Source: Bradyrhizobium huanghuaihaiense (GTDB taxonomy: Bacteria; Pseudomonadota; Alphaproteobacteria; Rhizobiales; Xanthobacteraceae). From it: a stretch of 64,000 nucleotides of DNA. The position numbers and the translations under genes are program-made. The first letter of the stretch is position 1. Every line of letters starts with the position of its first letter. The notes below the pieces were generated by a model, which was not told the DNA's origin, ran no database searches, and saw only the letters and a program-made list of their open reading frames with translations. Below are positions 9,688 through 17,672 of this stretch, in pieces. The stretch is taken from positions 95,868 through 159,867 of the forward strand of contig NZ_VLLA01000001.1 in assembly GCF_007830635.1 (NCBI RefSeq), given 5' to 3'.

Positions 9688-9782
9688 CGTAGGGTGGGCA
9701 AAGCGGAGCGTGCCCACGGTCCCGCGCATAGGATCGCTGGCCTTTCGTGGGCACGGCGCTTTGCGCCTTTGCCCACCCTACG
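9688..9782. repeat. Palindromic repeat (CGTAGGGTGGGCAAAG family)
   Basis: The arms CGTAGGGTGGGCAAAGCG and CTTTGCCCACCCTACG flank a central GTGCCCAC/GTGGGCAC pair. It lies between the carboxylase alpha-subunit end and the ceramidase-like promoter. Further copies are at 48853-48931, 61639-61730 and 62732-62825. Confidence 0.85.
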
Positions 9783-9802
9783 ATACCGCATTTGCGCCGC
9801 GC

Positions 9803-11779
9803 TTACCCGGCCCCGATCTCCGCGACGATCCGGCCCGTCGTGACCTGCTCGCCCTCGGCAACGTCGACCGCGGCGATCACGCCATCGATGCCGGCCTTGT
9901 GGACGTGCTCCATCTTCATCGCTTCCAGCGTCAGCACCGGCTGGCCGGCGGTGACGCGGTCGCCCGGCTTGACGAGGACAGCGACGACGCGGCCGTTCAT
10001 GGCGGCGCGGACCTTGCCGTCGCCGCCATTCGCTGCCGCCGCTTTCGGCGCGGCGAGGGTGAGATCGGTGACGGCGAGCGGAATGCCGCGGTGCTGGAGA
10101 TGGAGCCGGTCGCCGTCGCGCAGGAATTTGGCACTGTCCATGACACCGTCGTGGCGGAAGCGGATCGCGTCGGGATCGAGCTGGTCAATCTCGAACTTGT
10201 CTTGCCGGCCGTCGGTGGCGACGGTGTAGCTGCCATCACGCTCGCGCGTGACGTCGAGCTCGTGCGCGTGGCCGGCGATTTCGATCTTCGCCGGAAGCGG
10301 AAAGGCGGCGGCGAGGCTCCGCCCGCTTTGCCATGACGGCGCGCGCGGGTTGGTGACGTAGAGCAGCAGGCCCGCCAGCGCCATGTCGAATGCGGCGTTC
10401 GCGCGCGGTGCCAGCAGCTCGTCGCGGTGCGCGCCGATGAAGGCCGTCGTCGCCTCGCCCCTGGCGAAGCCGGGATGGCGCAGGCAGGACATCAGGAACG
10501 CCTGGTTGGTGGTGACCCCGAACGCGGTGAGTTGCTCGAGGCCGACGATCAGCCGTCCCCTCGCCTCCTCGCGATTCGCGCCATGGCTGATCACCTTGGC
10601 GATCATGGAATCGTAGAACGGCGGGATCTCCGAGCCCGATTGCAGCGCGTGCTCGACGCGAATGCTGTCAGGCACCTGCCAGCGCGCCATGCGGCCGGAC
10701 TGCGGCATGAAATCCTGCGCGGCGTCTTCCGAGCAGAGCCGCACCTCGATGGCATGGCCTGTGAAGCGGATGTCCTGCTGCTTCACCGGCAACGGCTCGC
10801 CGCGCGCAATACGCAGCTGCAGCTCGACGAGATCGAGCCCGGTGATCGCCTCGGTCACGGGATGCTCGACCTGGAGACGGGTGTTCATCTCCATGAAGTA
10901 GAACTCGCCGCTTTCGTCTAGCAGGAACTCCAGCGTCCCCGCCCCCTCATAGCGCAGCGCCTTCACCGCCGCGACCGCGACCTCCCCCATCTTCGCGCGC
11001 AGCTCGGGCGTGACCGCGGGGGACGGCGCCTCCTCGATCAGCTTCTGGTGGCGTCGCTGCACCGAGCAGTCGCGTTCGCCGAGATGGATGGCGTTGCCGT
11101 GGCTGTCGCCGAACACCTGGATCTCGATGTGACGGGGATTCTGGATGGCGCGTTCGAGGATGACCGTGGGATCGCCGAACGCTGCCTTCGCTTCCGACCG
11201 CGCGCTGCGCAGCGCCTCGGGGAACGACGCCGCATCGGCGACGAGCCGCATGCCACGCCCGCCGCCACCGGCAACCGCCTTGATCATCACGGGGAAGCCG
11301 ATCTTCTGGGCTTCCGCGAGCATGACTTCGTCGCCCTGATCGGCGCCTTGATAGCCGGGCACGCAGGGCACGCCGGCCTTCTTCATGATCTCCTTGGCGC
11401 CGGCCTTGTTGCCCATCGCCTCGATCGCCTGCGCCGACGGACCGATGAAGACGAGACCGGCATCCTTGCAGGCTTGCGCAAAGTCTTCGTTCTCGGCGAG
11501 GAAGCCATAGCCGGGATGCACCGCATCGGCGCCGCTCGCCTTGGCCGCGGCGATGATCGCGGGGATGTTGAGATAGGATTGGGCCGGCAAAGCTTCGCCG
11601 ATGCGTACGGCCTGGTCGGCTTGCTTCACGTGAAGCGCATCGCGATCCGCATCCGAATAGACCGCGACGACGCCCATGCCGAGCCGCCGCGCGCTGCGCA
11701 TCACGCGCAATGCGATCTCGCCGCGATTGGCAACCAGAACCCTAAAGAACGGCCGGTGCTGCACTGATCCGTTCCTCAT
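9803..11779 (-). CDS. Acyl-CoA carboxylase alpha subunit (biotin carboxylase + biotin carrier domain)
   Basis: The 658-residue protein has an N-terminal biotin carboxylase (FRVLVANRGEIALRV at about 12-26; ATP-grasp glycine loop GGGGRGMR; metal-binding FYFMEMNTRLQVEHPVTE) and a C-terminal biotinyl domain with the EAMKM motif, biotin on Lys622. The length and layout match methylcrotonyl-, geranyl- or propionyl-CoA carboxylase alpha chains. The ATG overlaps the beta-subunit stop by ATGA, so the pair is translationally coupled. The acyl-CoA substrate is set by the beta subunit and is not certain; a 3-methylenoyl-CoA is plausible given the nearby dehydrogenases. Confidence 0.92.
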   Translation of the reverse strand: MRNGSVQHRPFFRVLVANRGEIALRVMRSARRLGMGVVAVYSDADRDALHVKQADQAVRIGEALPAQSYLNIPAIIAAAKASGADAVHPGYGFLAENEDFAQACKDAGLVFIGPSAQAIEAMGNKAGAKEIMKKAGVPCVPGYQGADQGDEVMLAEAQKIGFPVMIKAVAGGGGRGMRLVADAASFPEALRSARSEAKAAFGDPTVILERAIQNPRHIEIQVFGDSHGNAIHLGERDCSVQRRHQKLIEEAPSPAVTPELRAKMGEVAVAAVKALRYEGAGTLEFLLDESGEFYFMEMNTRLQVEHPVTEAITGLDLVELQLRIARGEPLPVKQQDIRFTGHAIEVRLCSEDAAQDFMPQSGRMARWQVPDSIRVEHALQSGSEIPPFYDSMIAKVISHGANREEARGRLIVGLEQLTAFGVTTNQAFLMSCLRHPGFARGEATTAFIGAHRDELLAPRANAAFDMALAGLLLYVTNPRAPSWQSGRSLAAAFPLPAKIEIAGHAHELDVTRERDGSYTVATDGRQDKFEIDQLDPDAIRFRHDGVMDSAKFLRDGDRLHLQHRGIPLAVTDLTLAAPKAAAANGGDGKVRAAMNGRVVAVLVKPGDRVTAGQPVLTLEAMKMEHVHKAGIDGVIAAVDVAEGEQVTTGRIVAEIGAG

Positions 11780-13392
11780 GGGCGGGCCACCGAGAACTGC
11801 ATACGCTGAGGCGCCCGTGCATCGCCCTCACGGCAGATCGCGAGCACTTCGGAGAGAACCGCGCGTGTGTCGCGCGGATCGATCACGCCGTCGTCGAGCA
11901 CGCGCGCGCTGGTCGAAAACACATCCATCTGGCCGTCGAACACGCCGATGATCTCAGCCTTCATGGCGTCCAGCCTGTCCTTCTCGATCGGCTTGCCACG
12001 GCGGGCCGCGGCGGCCTCCGTCACGATCGCCATGGTCTCGGCGGCCTGCTCGCCGCCCATCACGGCGGTCTTGGCGTTGGGCCAGGAGAAGCAGAAGCGC
12101 GGATGGAAACCGCGGCCGCACATGCCGTAATTGCCGGCGCCGAACGAGGCGCCGCAATAGATGGTGATCTGCGGCACCGTCGCCGAGGTCACCGCCTGGA
12201 TCATCTTCGAGCCGTGCTTGATCATGCCGGCTTCCTCATAGGCCTTGCCGACCATGTAGCCGGTGGTGTTGTTGAGATAGAGGATCGGCGTGCGGGTCTG
12301 GCAGCAGGCCTGGATGAAATGCGTGGCCTTGTTGGCGCCGGCGGGATCGAGCGGGCCGTTGTTGGTGATGATGCCGATGGCCTGGCCCTCGATGCGGGCA
12401 TGGCCGCAGACCGTGGCCGGACCGTAATTCGGCGCCATCTCGGTGAAGTCGGAATCGTCGACGATGCGGGCGATCACCTGCTTCATGTCGACGGGGCGCT
12501 TGTGGTCCATCGGCATGATGCCGAGCAGCTCGTCCTGGTCGTAGCGCGGCGGCTTGAACTCTGGAGCCGCCCGGCCCGGCCGCTCCCATTCCATCGCCGC
12601 CATGATCTCGCGCGCGATGCGCAATGCGTCGCGATCGTCCTCGGCGAGATAATCGCCAAGGCCGGAGATCTGCGTGTGCATCTCGGCGCCGCCGAGCTCT
12701 TCCTCGGTCGCGACCTCACCGGTCGCGGCCTTCAGCAGAGGCGGGCCTGCGAGGAACGCGCGGGTGCGGCCGCGGACCATGACGATGTAGTCGGAGAGAC
12801 CAGTCTGGTAGGCGCCGCCGGCGGTGGACGAACCATGCGTGACGGTGACGACCGGCAGCCCCGCCGCCGAGAGCCGCGCGAGATTGCGGAAGATGTTGCC
12901 GCCACGGACAAAATCCTCGACGCGGTAGCGCAGGAGATTGGCGCCGGCGCTTTCGACGAGCTGGACATAAGGCAGCTTGTTCTCCAGCGCGAGCTCCTGC
13001 ACCCGCAGCGTCTTGTCGAGGCCATAAGGCTGCAGCGCGCCGGCATCGATGCCGGAATCACTGGCGCTGACCATGCAGCGGATGCCCGAGACGAAGCCGA
13101 TGCCGGCGATGACGCCGCCGCCCGGCACGCTCTTGTCCGCATCGGGCACATCGAACATGTAACCGGCGAGCGTCGACAGCTCGATGAAGGGCGCACCGGG
13201 ATCGAGCACCAGCGCGACGCGCTCGCGCGGCAGTAGCTGCCCGCGCTTGTGGAAGCGATCCTTCGCCGCGGCGGATGCCGCACGCGTGCGCTCTTCCAGC
13301 GCGCGCATGCGGTCGATCAGCGCGAGCATGCCGTCGCGGTTGGCGTGGTAGCCGGCGCTACCGGGGGAGATGGTGTTTTCGAGAATGGACAT
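11776..13392 (-). CDS. Acyl-CoA carboxylase beta subunit (carboxyltransferase)
   Basis: The 538-residue carboxyltransferase has both crotonase-like halves: an N-half with RERVALVLDPGAPFIELS and a GSSTAGGAYQTGLSDY oxyanion segment, and a C-half with GIITNNGPLDPAGANKATHFIQ and GASFGAGNYGMCGR. This resembles methylcrotonyl/geranyl-CoA carboxylase beta chains more than PccB. It moves CO2 from carboxybiotin to the acyl-CoA. It lies between the BKACE gene and the alpha subunit, separated from BKACE by a palindromic repeat. Confidence 0.9.
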   Translation of the reverse strand: MSILENTISPGSAGYHANRDGMLALIDRMRALEERTRAASAAAKDRFHKRGQLLPRERVALVLDPGAPFIELSTLAGYMFDVPDADKSVPGGGVIAGIGFVSGIRCMVSASDSGIDAGALQPYGLDKTLRVQELALENKLPYVQLVESAGANLLRYRVEDFVRGGNIFRNLARLSAAGLPVVTVTHGSSTAGGAYQTGLSDYIVMVRGRTRAFLAGPPLLKAATGEVATEEELGGAEMHTQISGLGDYLAEDDRDALRIAREIMAAMEWERPGRAAPEFKPPRYDQDELLGIMPMDHKRPVDMKQVIARIVDDSDFTEMAPNYGPATVCGHARIEGQAIGIITNNGPLDPAGANKATHFIQACCQTRTPILYLNNTTGYMVGKAYEEAGMIKHGSKMIQAVTSATVPQITIYCGASFGAGNYGMCGRGFHPRFCFSWPNAKTAVMGGEQAAETMAIVTEAAAARRGKPIEKDRLDAMKAEIIGVFDGQMDVFSTSARVLDDGVIDPRDTRAVLSEVLAICREGDARAPQRMQFSVARP

Positions 13393-13406
13393 GACTCTAT
13401 CCTACC

Positions 13407-13493
13407 CGTCATTGCGAGGAGCGAAGCGACGAAGCAATCCAGTCTGTTTCCGCGGATGCACTCTGGATTGCTTCGCTTCGCTCGCAATGACGG
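13407..13493. repeat. Palindromic repeat (GTCATTGCGAGGAGCGAAGC family)
   Basis: The arms CGTCATTGCGAGGAGCGAAG and CTTCGCTCGCAATGACG enclose a second stem, AAGCAATCCAG/CTGGATTGCTT. The element sits between two same-strand genes of the carboxylase cluster. A second full copy is at 25293-25380, and a lone arm is seen at about 62689-62705. Confidence 0.88.
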
Positions 13494-13505
13494 CTGGGGC
13501 TACAT

Positions 13506-14372
13506 TCAGCGATTCGTCCCAAAGATCTTCCGCGCTTCGGCCGGCGAGGCGATCTCGCGGCCGGCGCGTCTTGCGCAAGCGGCGACGGCTTCGATGAGCT
13601 GGCCGTTCGAGGTCACCTTCTTGCCGTCGGCGAGATAGAAGGTGTCCTCGAGACCGGTGCGCAAATGCCCGCCGAGCTCGGCGCAGCGCTGATGCAGCGG
13701 CCAGATCTCTTCGCGGCCGATGGCGGTGACCTGGAAGTGCGCCTCGGGCCGTTTCAGCTTGATCAGGATCGGCAGCAGCTCGGGATCGGCAGGCATGCCG
13801 GAGGCGACGCCCATCACGAAATTATACTCGAGCGGCCCCTTGTACATGCCGACCTGGTGGTACATGCCGACGCAGCGGACGATGCCAACGTCGAAACATT
13901 CGAATTCGGGGATGGTGCCGACCGCGTTCATGACGTCGAGATAGTCCTTCACCTTCTCGACCGCGTTGTCGAACATCATCGGCGGCCAGGCCCAATTGTT
14001 GTCGGCCTTCACCTTCAGGTAATTCAGCGAACCGGCGTTGCAGGCGGCGATCTCCGGCCTGGTCTCGCGGATGCAGTCGAGCGCGCCAGAGTAGTTCGGC
14101 CCCGACACGCCCGAGGTGTGATTGATGATGACGCCGGGGCAGGCTTCGCGGATCGCCTGCTGGATCTCTTTGCTGACCGCGACCTCCCAGGACGGCAGGT
14201 GCCCCTTGCCCGCCGCCTGCTGCCGCAGGTGGATGTGCATGATGGACGCGCCGGCATCGAACGCAGCCCTGGCCTCGCGCGCCATCTGCTCGGGCGTCAC
14301 GGGCACGTTGTGCTGCTTTGGGTCGGTGAGCACGCCGTTCAGCGCGCAGGTGATGACGGCCTTGTCGCTCAT
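13506..14372 (-). CDS. Beta-keto acid cleavage enzyme (BKACE, DUF849 family)
   Basis: The 288-residue TIM-barrel protein is of the 3-keto-5-aminohexanoate cleavage family. Family members use zinc to condense a beta-keto acid with acetyl-CoA and release acetoacetate plus a new acyl-CoA. Visible motifs are GASIMHIHLR (metal-binding His pair), INHTSGVSG, the conserved FECFDVG and the closing GHLRTGLEDTFY. The start is MSDKAVITCAL (ATG 14372) rather than an in-frame codon six residues upstream, because homology begins there. It is next to the carboxylase genes, so it may act on a keto acid from the same pathway. Confidence 0.88.
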   Translation of the reverse strand: MSDKAVITCALNGVLTDPKQHNVPVTPEQMAREARAAFDAGASIMHIHLRQQAAGKGHLPSWEVAVSKEIQQAIREACPGVIINHTSGVSGPNYSGALDCIRETRPEIAACNAGSLNYLKVKADNNWAWPPMMFDNAVEKVKDYLDVMNAVGTIPEFECFDVGIVRCVGMYHQVGMYKGPLEYNFVMGVASGMPADPELLPILIKLKRPEAHFQVTAIGREEIWPLHQRCAELGGHLRTGLEDTFYLADGKKVTSNGQLIEAVAACARRAGREIASPAEARKIFGTNR

Positions 14373-14469
14373 GCCAAAAATGTCTCGCAAGTTGAGAATT
14401 CAACGCTTGCGATCATGTGATGCGCGGCATGCGGCTTCTTGCGCGGAGAAGCTGGGAAAAACGACGAAT

Positions 14470-14560
14470 CGTAGGGTGGTTTAGCGCAGCGTAACCCACC
14501 AACGTCTCTTACCGCGCATGCATAAGTGGTGGGTTACGCCTTCGGCTAACCCACCCTACG
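14470..14560. repeat. Palindromic repeat (CGTAGGGTGGTTTAGC family)
   Basis: The arms CGTAGGGTGGTTTAGCG and CGGCTAACCCACCCTACG have an inner GTAACCCACC/GGTGGGTTAC pair. It fills most of the gap between the AraC-type regulator and the BKACE gene. Confidence 0.85.
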
Positions 14561-14569
14561 AGAGCGGAG

Positions 14570-15370
14570 CTAGCTCGCCTCTGCCAGCCGCACCGTCTCG
14601 GTGCTGCGATAAATCGCAAGATCGCGCGAGCCGACGAAGATCGCGCGCGGCTTCAGGCCGTAGAAGCGGCGGATCGAGTGGCTGAAATGCGTGGAATCGG
14701 GATAGCCGATGTCCTGCGCGAGATGGGCGAGGTTGAGGTCCTGGTTGGCGAAGTGCAGCAGATGCCGCGCGCGCTTCCAGGCCCGGAAGGAGCGGAACGA
14801 GATGCCGGTCTCTTCCTTGAACAGGTGCAAGAAGCGCGAGGCGGACAGGCCCGCCTCAGTGGCGCAGGTGTCCGCCGTGACAGGCTCGCCGGAGAAGCGC
14901 TCGATGCGGGCCACCGCGCGCATCACGCGCGGGTCGAGCACGCGGCGCGGCAGCGCCTCGCCAAAGCACATCTCGTCGAACTCGGCGGTGGTGATGTCGC
15001 CATAGCGACGCTGGCGCAACAGCGCGTAGGCGGCGAGAATCTTGCGGGCGTAGACCGCGCGATCGGGTCCGGTCAGCCGCTCGGCCAGGGCCTCGATCAC
15101 GCCATCCGGCATGCTCTCGGGCTCGAGCGTCACGCTGATCGCAGTGCGGTAGTCGCTGGCGATGGAATGCCGCTGGTTCGGCAAGGTGACGAACAGCTCG
15201 CCGGTGGCGAGGGCGTCGTCGATGGTCAGGTGCAGATTACCCTTCACCGCCACGTAGACATGGCAACAGCCGGGCGTCCGCTTGCGGGGGCGACCGAGCA
15301 GGCCCGCATAAAACACCCGCTCCGGCGTGATCAGCATCAGATGGTCGGATTCGCGACCGTTATATTCCAT
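14570..15370 (-). CDS. AraC-family transcriptional regulator
   Basis: The 266-residue protein has an N-terminal cupin-like effector region (to about 150) and a C-terminal double helix-turn-helix. The second helix-turn-helix gives the AraC signature (LNLAHLAQDIGYPDSTHFSH followed by FYGLKPRAI). The ATG follows a GAGGAGG site. It lies inside the acyl-CoA catabolic block on the same strand as its neighbours and is a reasonable candidate for local regulation, but no target site was identified. Confidence 0.88.
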   Translation of the reverse strand: MEYNGRESDHLMLITPERVFYAGLLGRPRKRTPGCCHVYVAVKGNLHLTIDDALATGELFVTLPNQRHSIASDYRTAISVTLEPESMPDGVIEALAERLTGPDRAVYARKILAAYALLRQRRYGDITTAEFDEMCFGEALPRRVLDPRVMRAVARIERFSGEPVTADTCATEAGLSASRFLHLFKEETGISFRSFRAWKRARHLLHFANQDLNLAHLAQDIGYPDSTHFSHSIRRFYGLKPRAIFVGSRDLAIYRSTETVRLAEAS

Positions 15371-15524
15371 TGGGCTCCTCCTCGCGCGGCTCTCTGGCCG
15401 CTGCGGACGGAGGTCACCTTAGCGGAAATTTGGGCGCTGTCACGACGGGATAGCGCTGTCATGGACGCGCAAAAGATTAGAGTTCCGGGAGGGCGGTGAG
15501 CCGTGGCCGGAACTCTCGCCAGCA

Positions 15525-15668
15525 TCGTCGTCCTGGACAAGCGCAGCGAAGCGAAGCGCAGATCCAGGACCCATTACCACAGGAAGGAATTTGACGAAGA
15601 TCGGCGGCTGCACCTCCCACTCCAAACGATGACCGGGGTAATGGGTCCTGGCTTTCGCCAGGACGACG
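15525..15668. repeat. Palindromic repeat (GTCGTCCYGG...CCRGGACGAC family)
   Basis: The arms CGTCGTCCTGGACAAGCG and CTTTCGCCAGGACGACG enclose GGACCCATTACC/GGTAATGGGTCC. The element occupies about half of the 305-base gap between the AraC-type regulator start and the GST end, and nothing else was recognised there. Other copies are at 45382-45528, 45562-45689, 51075-51204 and 55070-55215. Confidence 0.85.
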
Positions 15669-15675
15669 GCTGGGG

Positions 15676-16332
15676 TTACGCCCTCACCCTCGGCGCAATA
15701 TTCTGTTCCTTGCCGGCCTTTTGCTCCGCAACAACGGCGCGCTTGAAGCCGTCGCGCTGCTGCAGGCGGGCCCAATAGGCTGCGACATTTGGCCCGAAGT
15801 CCTTGGCGAGGCCGATACTGTCGGCGAGGCGCAGCGCATAACCAATGACAATGTCAGCGGCGGTGAAGCGGCCGGCGCACAAGGTTTCAGCATTCGCGGT
15901 CGCTGCCTCAACGGCGCGCAGCCGCCCCAGGAACCATTTTGCGTAATCGGTCGCGACCTGCGGATTGCGGCGCTCCTCCGGCTCGAGTTGGGTGTATCTG
16001 AGCACCAGCGTCTGCGGGAAGGTTAACGTGGCATCGGAAAAATACATCCAGTTCAGGAACGCGCCATAGGCGGGATCCTCAGGCCCGACCATCAGAGGCG
16101 TCGGGCCGTATTTGATGCCGAGATAGTGGCAGATGCCGGACGACTCGGTCATCCTGGTCTCGCCGTCGATCATGAAGGGAATGGTGCCGAGCGGATTGAG
16201 CGCAAGATAATCCTTGGCGAAGACGCGCGGCGGGAACGGCAGCATCTTCAACTCGTACGGCAGCCCCATCTCCTCCAGCATCCAGAGCGGACGGAACGAG
16301 CGCGCGGCGTCGCAGTGATAGAGCGTGATCAT
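15676..16332 (-). CDS. Glutathione S-transferase family protein
   Basis: The 218-residue cytosolic GST has an N-terminal thioredoxin-fold domain (LYHCDAARSFRPLWMLEEMG, with NPLGTIPFM carrying the cis-Pro, and the glutathione-binding TESSGICHYL at about 63-72) and an all-helical C-domain from about residue 85 with the TAADIVIGYAL capping motif. It conjugates or isomerises electrophiles with glutathione. It is in line with two acyl-CoA dehydrogenase genes on the same strand. The physiological substrate is unknown. Confidence 0.88.
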   Translation of the reverse strand: MITLYHCDAARSFRPLWMLEEMGLPYELKMLPFPPRVFAKDYLALNPLGTIPFMIDGETRMTESSGICHYLGIKYGPTPLMVGPEDPAYGAFLNWMYFSDATLTFPQTLVLRYTQLEPEERRNPQVATDYAKWFLGRLRAVEAATANAETLCAGRFTAADIVIGYALRLADSIGLAKDFGPNVAAYWARLQQRDGFKRAVVAEQKAGKEQNIAPRVRA

Positions 16333-16345
16333 GATGCATTCCCCC

Positions 16346-16397
16346 TAGAGCATGATCCGGAAAAGTGTGAAGCGGTTTTCCGACAAGATCATGCTCA
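16346..16397. repeat. Palindromic repeat (GAGCATGATCCGGAAAA family)
   Basis: The arms GAGCATGATC and GATCATGCTC enclose a CGGAAAA/TTTTCCG inner stem. The element lies between the GST gene and an acyl-CoA dehydrogenase and overlaps the latter's stop codon. A shorter relative is at 54116-54140. Confidence 0.8.
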
Positions 16398-17555
16398 AAC
16401 TTTATGGCTGCCGGGCAGCGTACCCATCATCTTGCACAGGACCATCAGCATGACCTCGTCGGCGCCACCTCCGATCGAGGTCAGGCGGCTGTCGCGATAG
16501 GCACGGCTGACCGGCGTCTCGTTGGTAAAGCCCATTCCGCCCCAATATTGCAAGCAGGCGTCGGTGAGCTCGCGGCCGAGCCGGCCGGCCTTGAGCTTGG
16601 CCATGGTCGCAAGCCGCGTCACGTCCTCGCCGGCGACCAGCTGCTCGCCGGCGCGATAGATCAGCGCGCGCAACAGCTCGACCTCGGTCTGCATCTCCGC
16701 GAGCTTGAAGTGCACGACCTGGTTGTCGAGGATGCTGTGGCCGAAAGCCTTGCGGTTGCGGGTGTACTCGATGGTCTGGTCGATGATGTATTCGTGCGCC
16801 TTCAAACAGGCCGCCGCGCCCCAGAGCCGCTCCTCCTGGAACTGGATCATCTGGTAGGTGAAACCCTTGCCTTCCTCGCCGATCCGGTTGCGCTTGGGCA
16901 CGCGGACATTGTCGAAGAAAATCTGCGCGGTGTCGGACGAGCGCATGCCCAACTTGTCGAGCTTGCGTGCGACGGTGACGCCCTTGCTCTTCATGGGCAC
17001 GCAGATCAGCGACTTGTTGCGGTGGACGGGCCCCTCGCCGGTGTTGGCGAGCAGGCAGATCCAGTCGGCCTGGGTTCCGTTGGTGATCCACATCTTGCCG
17101 CCATTGATGACGTAATCGTCGCCGTCGGCGCGCGCAGCGGTCTTGATCGAGGCGACATCCGAGCCGGCGCCGGGCTCGGAGACGCCGATGCAGGCGACGT
17201 AATCGCCGGAGATCGAGGGCGCCAGAAACTCACGCCGCACCTCGTCCGAGCCGAACCGCGCCAGCGCCGGCGTCGCCATGTCGGTCTGCACCCCGATCGC
17301 CATCGGCACGCCGCCGCAGGTGATGGCGCCCAGCTCCTCAGCCATCATCAGCGCGTAGGAGTAGTCGAGACCCGAGCCGCCGAACTCAACCGGCTTGTTC
17401 AGGCCGAGAAAGCCGAGGCTGCCCATCTTCTTGAACAGCTCATGCGCCGGGAAGATGTCGGCCTTCTCCCATTCATCGACGTGAGGATTGATCTCATTCG
17501 CGATGAATTTCTGCAGGGAGCGGCGGATGTCGTCGTGGTCGGCGGTGAATAGCAT
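16395..17555 (-). CDS. Acyl-CoA dehydrogenase family protein
   Basis: The 386-residue FAD enzyme has the full three-domain fold. The helical N-domain starts LFTADHDDIRRSL. The central motif CIGVSEPGAGSDVASIKT contacts flavin and substrate, followed by GGKMWITNGTQAD. The C-terminal helical domain has CLQYWGGMGFTNETPVSRAYRDSRL. ATG 17555 is chosen over an in-frame upstream codon because it precedes the conserved N-terminus. It is expected to desaturate an acyl-CoA; the chain type is unknown. It is followed at close range by the GST gene and preceded by a second paralogous dehydrogenase. Confidence 0.9.
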   Translation of the reverse strand: MLFTADHDDIRRSLQKFIANEINPHVDEWEKADIFPAHELFKKMGSLGFLGLNKPVEFGGSGLDYSYALMMAEELGAITCGGVPMAIGVQTDMATPALARFGSDEVRREFLAPSISGDYVACIGVSEPGAGSDVASIKTAARADGDDYVINGGKMWITNGTQADWICLLANTGEGPVHRNKSLICVPMKSKGVTVARKLDKLGMRSSDTAQIFFDNVRVPKRNRIGEEGKGFTYQMIQFQEERLWGAAACLKAHEYIIDQTIEYTRNRKAFGHSILDNQVVHFKLAEMQTEVELLRALIYRAGEQLVAGEDVTRLATMAKLKAGRLGRELTDACLQYWGGMGFTNETPVSRAYRDSRLTSIGGGADEVMLMVLCKMMGTLPGSHKV

Positions 17556-17566
17556 TTTATCCCCTT

Positions 17567-17671
17567 CGTCATTCCGGGGCACCCGCAACGCGGGTGAACC
17601 CGGAATCTCGATATTATTGGACTCATCTCGAGGTCCCGGGTTCGCGCTTCGCGCGCCCCGGGACGACGGTT
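17567..17671. repeat. Palindromic repeat (CGTCATTCCGGG...CCGGGACGACG family)
   Basis: The 105-base element has imperfect arms CGTCATTCCGGGG and CCCCGGGACGACG with inner GGTGAACCCGG/CCCGGGTTCGC blocks. It fills the gap between the two acyl-CoA dehydrogenase genes. It resembles the other Bradyrhizobium-type intergenic repeats here but is a separate family. Confidence 0.7.
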
Positions 17672-17672
17672 G

